Below, piece after piece: positions 21,520-23,498 of a stretch of DNA of 23,498 nucleotides. Below the pieces are notes generated by a model that was given only the letters and a program-made list of their open reading frames with translations, was not told the DNA's origin and searched no databases. A program made the translations under genes and the position numbers. The DNA comes from a virus: positions 1 through 23,498 of the IMG/VR virus record IMGVR_UViG_3300050821_017518; one strand, 5' to 3'. Numbering within the stretch: the stretch's first letter is position 1; every line of letters begins with the position of its first letter.

Positions 21520-21700
21520 CCGCCAACCGCCAACCTTTAATTTGGCGGTAGGTGGCGGTGCTGGCGGTTGGGGTACCTCCAAGTTGACCGCCAAATCGCC
21601 TTATAAGGAAATGGCGGTAAAGAAGTTCCCTTATAAGGCCATTTGTCTGTCTAGTCGCAAGCTCCAACTTGGCGGTTACCCAACTTAAGGCTGACCGCCA
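21519..21700. repeat. Nine-copy heptamer array TGGCGGT/ACCGCCA, candidate replication origin
   Basis: Five TGGCGGT (21543, 21553, 21562, 21612, 21670) and four ACCGCCA (21519, 21526, 21587, 21694) lie within 182 bp. The flanks are partly conserved (TTGGCGGTnA, TGACCGCCA). Two CCTTATAAGG palindromes sit inside the array at 21599-21608 and 21629-21638, plus a GGTACC. ACCGCCAA at 21526-21533 can pair with TTGGCGGT at 21542-21549. No ORF crosses the block credibly. Position directly after a primase/RepA pair suggests iterons of an origin; operators for a local regulator are the alternative. Confidence 0.75.
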
Positions 21701-21714
21701 GCGCAATACAACGT

Positions 21715-21978
21715 ATGAACACAGAAACAAATCTCTCAATCCAGCTTTCTCCAGAAGTTCAACTCAGTCTCTTAACCCAAATCACTTCAGGCCTTCTTGC
21801 CTCAGGTCATTTCACTGATGGAATTGAGCGCGGCGGCAATCCAGGTGGTGAACAAATTATTCGCGGCGTCTATACCAACGAAAATAACAAGAGAGTTCAC
21901 TATCTCGCTGTCGAGGAAGCCGCTTCTCTCATACTTTCGAAATTGATTCAGTCCGTAGAGGAGGATATCAACCGGTAA
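21715..21978 (+). CDS. Unknown 87-aa protein
   Basis: 87 aa: a Ser/Leu-rich N-terminus (NLSIQLSPEVQLSLLTQITS), a Gly-rich middle (ERGGNPGGEQIIRGVYTNEN) and a helical end (AVEEAASLILSKLIQSVEED). No family is recognised. It starts 14 bp after the heptamer array, so its transcription could be controlled by whatever binds there. A hairpin with an A/T tract follows its stop. Confidence 0.55.
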   Translation: MNTETNLSIQLSPEVQLSLLTQITSGLLASGHFTDGIERGGNPGGEQIIRGVYTNENNKRVHYLAVEEAASLILSKLIQSVEEDINR

Positions 21979-21985
21979 CGAAAAA

Positions 21986-22020
21986 GAGCGCCTGAAGCCA
22001 ACACTCGCTCCAGGCGCCCT
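21986..22020 (-). terminator. Hairpin terminator oriented for leftward transcription
   Basis: GCGCCTG at 21988-21994 pairs with CAGGCGC at 22011-22017. On the minus strand the hairpin is followed by TCTTTTTCG, a typical T-tract. On the plus strand there is no T-tract, so it would terminate rightward transcription poorly. It closes the gap after the 87-aa gene. Confidence 0.55.
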
Positions 22021-22100
22021 CTCGTATGCTGTCTCCGATTTTTACGTACACATGAACTCCTCTCTCCTATCACACCCATCCTTTTGCTACCATCATTTTT
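22021..22100. promoter_or_regulatory. Leader region with a minus-strand Shine-Dalgarno and ATG
   Basis: No plus-strand gene is seen. On the minus strand, GGAGAGAGGAG is followed 3 bases later by ATG-TGT-ACG-TAA (ATG ending near 22053), a three-codon ORF, and then by the leftward terminator. This could be a short antisense or leader RNA, or chance. Confidence 0.25.
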
Positions 22101-22568
22101 ATGCCAAAGCTCGGCCATCCAACCAAGCTCACCCCTGTCTTAGAACGTAAAATTGCAGAGTGTTTCTTCGACGGCTTGACTGATTCCGAGACTGCTTTGC
22201 TCTGTGATATCTCTACTAAAACTATCCAATTAGCACGCCACGGTGACAGATTTCCACGTATCAAAAAAATCGAATTGGATCGTAAACGCTTCTACGTGGC
22301 CAAAATACGTGACGGTGACAATCGCGACTGGCCGCGCATCGCTTGGTGGCTCGAACGCCGTTGGCCAACCGAATTTGCCAAGCCTGAGGTGCAGTTGCAA
22401 ATCAACACAACGAATCAAACTGTCAACAATACGCTTATCGTTACCGCCGAAGTAGCGCACGGCATTTCATCGCGTGTCAAAGAGGTGGACGCCAAGATCG
22501 AGCGCCTGCTCAAAGACAAACGCGGCTCAAACGGCAACGGTCATCACCCTGAGGCAAACGGCAAATGA
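22101..22568 (+). CDS. Second small-terminase-like HTH protein (paralogue of 2955-3908)
   Basis: 155 aa. G-H-P-T-K-L-T-P, then KIAECFFDGLTDSETALLCD, I-S-T-K-T-I-Q-L-A-R-H, and the hallmark RIAWWLERRWPTEFAKPEVQ, make the same homeodomain-like HTH plan as the 2955 protein. Both proteins then carry a QN-rich strand (LQINTTNQTVNN here) and a segment VKEVDAKIERLLKDKRGSNG followed by a Gly-Asn-Gly stretch. The longer copy has an additional C-terminal domain that this one lacks. There is no Shine-Dalgarno before the ATG. It is followed by an ATGA overlap into the coiled-coil gene array. Packaging or regulatory DNA binding is inferred from the family. Confidence 0.65.
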   Translation: MPKLGHPTKLTPVLERKIAECFFDGLTDSETALLCDISTKTIQLARHGDRFPRIKKIELDRKRFYVAKIRDGDNRDWPRIAWWLERRWPTEFAKPEVQLQINTTNQTVNNTLIVTAEVAHGISSRVKEVDAKIERLLKDKRGSNGNGHHPEANGK

Positions 22569-22942
22569 AGCGGAGCAAAGATGCCGAGATCGAGCGGCTG
22601 CTTTTGAAGCATGCGAAGGAACAGAACGTCCTCCTCACTTCGCTGGAAGCGGCAACCAAAGAGATCGAGCGGCTGAGGGTACAGGTTAAAGAACTTTCAG
22701 AGGTTTACCAGAAAGCAATTGGACCGATAAGGCCAGCTGAGAGAGACGCGGAGATCGAGCGATCGAGGGCACTCATCACCGAACTGGCGGACGCGCTGAG
22801 ACATCGTTTAGATTATCGGCTCACGGATGAGCAGGAGTCCGATGATAGAAAACTCCTTGCGAGGATTTGCGATTCAGAGGGCAGGCCGTACAGCGACGTA
22901 AGTTTTCAGCAATGCTCTTGCGCACGGGAGGCAACACGATGA
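22565..22942 (+). CDS. Coiled-coil protein, first of the right-end gene array
   Basis: 125 aa, starting by ATGA overlap. Heptad coiled coil with a repeated D-A-E-I-E-R motif: K-D-A-E-I-E-R-L-L-L-K-H, later KEIERLRVQVKELSEVYQKA, and R-D-A-E-I-E-R-S-R-A-L-I-T-E-L-A-D-A-L. The I-T-E-L-A-D-A-L block recurs in the truncated gene at 23357, and the C-terminal C-A-R-E-A-T-R resembles the R-A-R-E-A-A-K ends of the next two genes. Its 3' end contains CGCACGGGAGGC, which serves as the Shine-Dalgarno of the next gene. No family is recognised. Confidence 0.65.
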   Translation: MKRSKDAEIERLLLKHAKEQNVLLTSLEAATKEIERLRVQVKELSEVYQKAIGPIRPAERDAEIERSRALITELADALRHRLDYRLTDEQESDDRKLLARICDSEGRPYSDVSFQQCSCAREATR

Positions 22943-23202
22943 CTTGGGATGATGCACGGAAGGCTATCTCGGATAAGAACGCCGAGATCGAGCGGCTGAA
23001 GGGTGAATTAGCTAGAGAAAAAGCGACTTCCGACAAGTTTTTAAAAGATTTACAAGACCAGACGCGTCTGGCTGGAAAATACATGGCAAAGCTTTTCACT
23101 GCTCAGGATTTCATCACCGAACTCTGCGATGCAATGATTGATTCAGGATGTACCAAAGAGCAATTGGATCTCATCCAACGCGCACGGGAGGCGGCCAAAT
23201 GA
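22939..23202 (+). CDS. Coiled-coil protein, second of the array
   Basis: 87 aa from the ATG at 22939, chosen because of the GGGAGG Shine-Dalgarno at 22925-22930 and the ATGA overlap; the longer frame from 22867 overlaps the previous gene. T-W-D-D-A-R-K-A-I-S-D-K-N-A-E-I-E-R-L-K matches the start of the 23357 gene. A coiled coil (GELAREKATSDKFLKDLQDQ) and F-I-T-E-L-C-D-A-M-I follow, and the product ends I-Q-R-A-R-E-A-A-K. It is one of several variants of the same small module. Confidence 0.65.
   Translation: MTWDDARKAISDKNAEIERLKGELAREKATSDKFLKDLQDQTRLAGKYMAKLFTAQDFITELCDAMIDSGCTKEQLDLIQRAREAAK
23176..23202 (+). repeat. 27-bp gene-junction repeat, copy 1 (copy 2 at 23334-23360)
   Basis: The 27 bases from CAACGCGCACGGGAGG through the ATGA are identical at 23176-23202 and 23334-23360. 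They encode the end of one protein (Q-R-A-R-E-A-A-K), its stop, a GGGAGG Shine-Dalgarno and the next start codon. The 12-base core CGCACGGGAGGC also occurs at 22921-22932, at the first junction. Confidence 0.85.
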
Positions 23203-23360
23203 GCGAGAAAGATTTCAAAGATACACTCAGAATATTCGAGTTCGCAGCCAAGGGCATTCGTAATGACGCAAGCCTTGGAGACTTCCTGGTTAAGCTAGGA
23301 AGCGAATTGGTTGCTTTAGGTGTTCAGGAAAATCAACGCGCACGGGAGGCGGCCAAATGA
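23199..23360 (+). CDS. Unknown 53-aa protein, third of the array
   Basis: ATG at 23199, preceded by GGGAGG and overlapping the previous stop. The body (EKDFKDTLRIFEFAAKGIRN, then LGDFLVKLGSELVALGVQEN) is unlike the neighbouring coiled coils, yet it ends with the same Q-R-A-R-E-A-A-K tail and the same 27-bp junction to the next gene. It looks like a different insert carried in the same cassette frame. Confidence 0.6.
   Translation: MSEKDFKDTLRIFEFAAKGIRNDASLGDFLVKLGSELVALGVQENQRAREAAK
23334..23360 (+). repeat. 27-bp gene-junction repeat, copy 2
   Basis: Identical to 23176-23202; it links the 53-aa gene to the truncated fourth gene of the array. Confidence 0.85.
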
Positions 23361-23498
23361 ATTGGTCTGAAGCTGAAAAAGCCATCTCTGACAAGAACTA
23401 TGAGATTTATTGCCTGAAACAGCTTGTCACCGAACTGGCGGATGCGCTGGAGGAATACCAAGGAAAATGGGTTCCAGCATTTAACGATAAACGATTGG
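23357..23498 (+). CDS. Coiled-coil protein, fourth of the array (truncated by window end)
   Basis: The frame is open to the last base (47 codons visible). N-W-S-E-A-E-K-A-I-S-D-K-N-Y-E-I is homologous to the start of the 22939 product, while L-V-T-E-L-A-D-A-L-E-E-Y matches the inner block of the 22565 product. It is therefore a mosaic of the earlier two. Start and Shine-Dalgarno come from the shared junction. Confidence 0.65.
   Translation, partial: MNWSEAEKAISDKNYEIYCLKQLVTELADALEEYQGKWVPAFNDKRL

Noticed and set aside
21136-21594. 152-aa minus-strand ORF running into the heptamer array
   Set aside because: It is antisense to the clearly coding helicase; its N-terminal Pro/Gly stretch simply reflects the heptamers.
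21519-21700. CRISPR array
   Set aside because: The repeats are only 7 bp, lie in both orientations and have irregular spacing, so they are iteron- or operator-like, not CRISPR.
1-23498. tRNA or rRNA genes
   Set aside because: Reading through the intergenic gaps I found no cloverleaf-like segment or rRNA-like sequence; I did not run a structure search.

Overview
The window looks like part of a tailed-phage genome, free or integrated; I cannot name the host. The signs are dense, mostly rightward, overlapping small genes (many joined by ATGA stop/start overlaps), a small-terminase-like HTH protein, a giant virion-type protein carrying two peptidoglycan-hydrolase domains, and a phage recombination and replication set. 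No capsid, portal, large terminase, integrase, tRNA or rRNA gene is seen here. Many genes lack a recognisable Shine-Dalgarno site and appear translationally coupled.

Layout. (1) 1-4189: the end of an ERCC4-type nuclease, several small unknown proteins, an HTH/ParB-like protein, and a small-terminase-like protein with its companion. (2) About 4229-5425: a wrecked IS200/IS605-type tnpB element. Its 3' half is inverted relative to its 5' half, and one base is missing in the RuvC-I Asp codon. (3) 5445-13056: virion-type genes, namely a 408-aa protein, a 25-aa leader ORF, a 1560-aa protein with Amidase_2 and GH73-like domains, and a 539-aa protein that is probably its C-terminal continuation cut off by a single-base frameshift. 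(4) 13098-14239: a leftward operon of small membrane or exported proteins led by a ribbon-helix-helix (RHH) protein. (5) 14357-15364: an AT-rich divergent control region and a tight cluster of small RHH/HTH regulators. (6) 15403-19438: a recombination module with a RecA-like/Sak4-type ATPase, an SSB-like protein, a Cas4-like PD-(D/E)XK nuclease and a VRR-NUC nuclease, plus several tiny membrane or coiled-coil proteins. (7) 19515-21978: a zinc-finger/TOPRIM primase and a RepA-type (AAA_25) helicase, followed by a dense array of TGGCGGT/ACCGCCA heptamers that is a good replication-origin candidate. (8) 22101-23498: a second small-terminase-like paralogue, then an array of small coiled-coil genes linked by an identical 27-bp junction that looks like a duplicating gene cassette.

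How the genes may work together (inference). The primase, helicase and heptamer array would form the replication initiation unit. The ATPase, SSB-like protein and nucleases would handle recombination and DNA ends. The giant protein would open the cell wall at entry, and the RHH/HTH cluster would set the switch between the leftward and rightward operons. The most notable observations are the inverted tnpB with its hairpin repeated beside phage start codons, the nine-copy heptamer array, the cassette-like gene array at the right end, and the synonymously diverged motif repeats in the giant protein.
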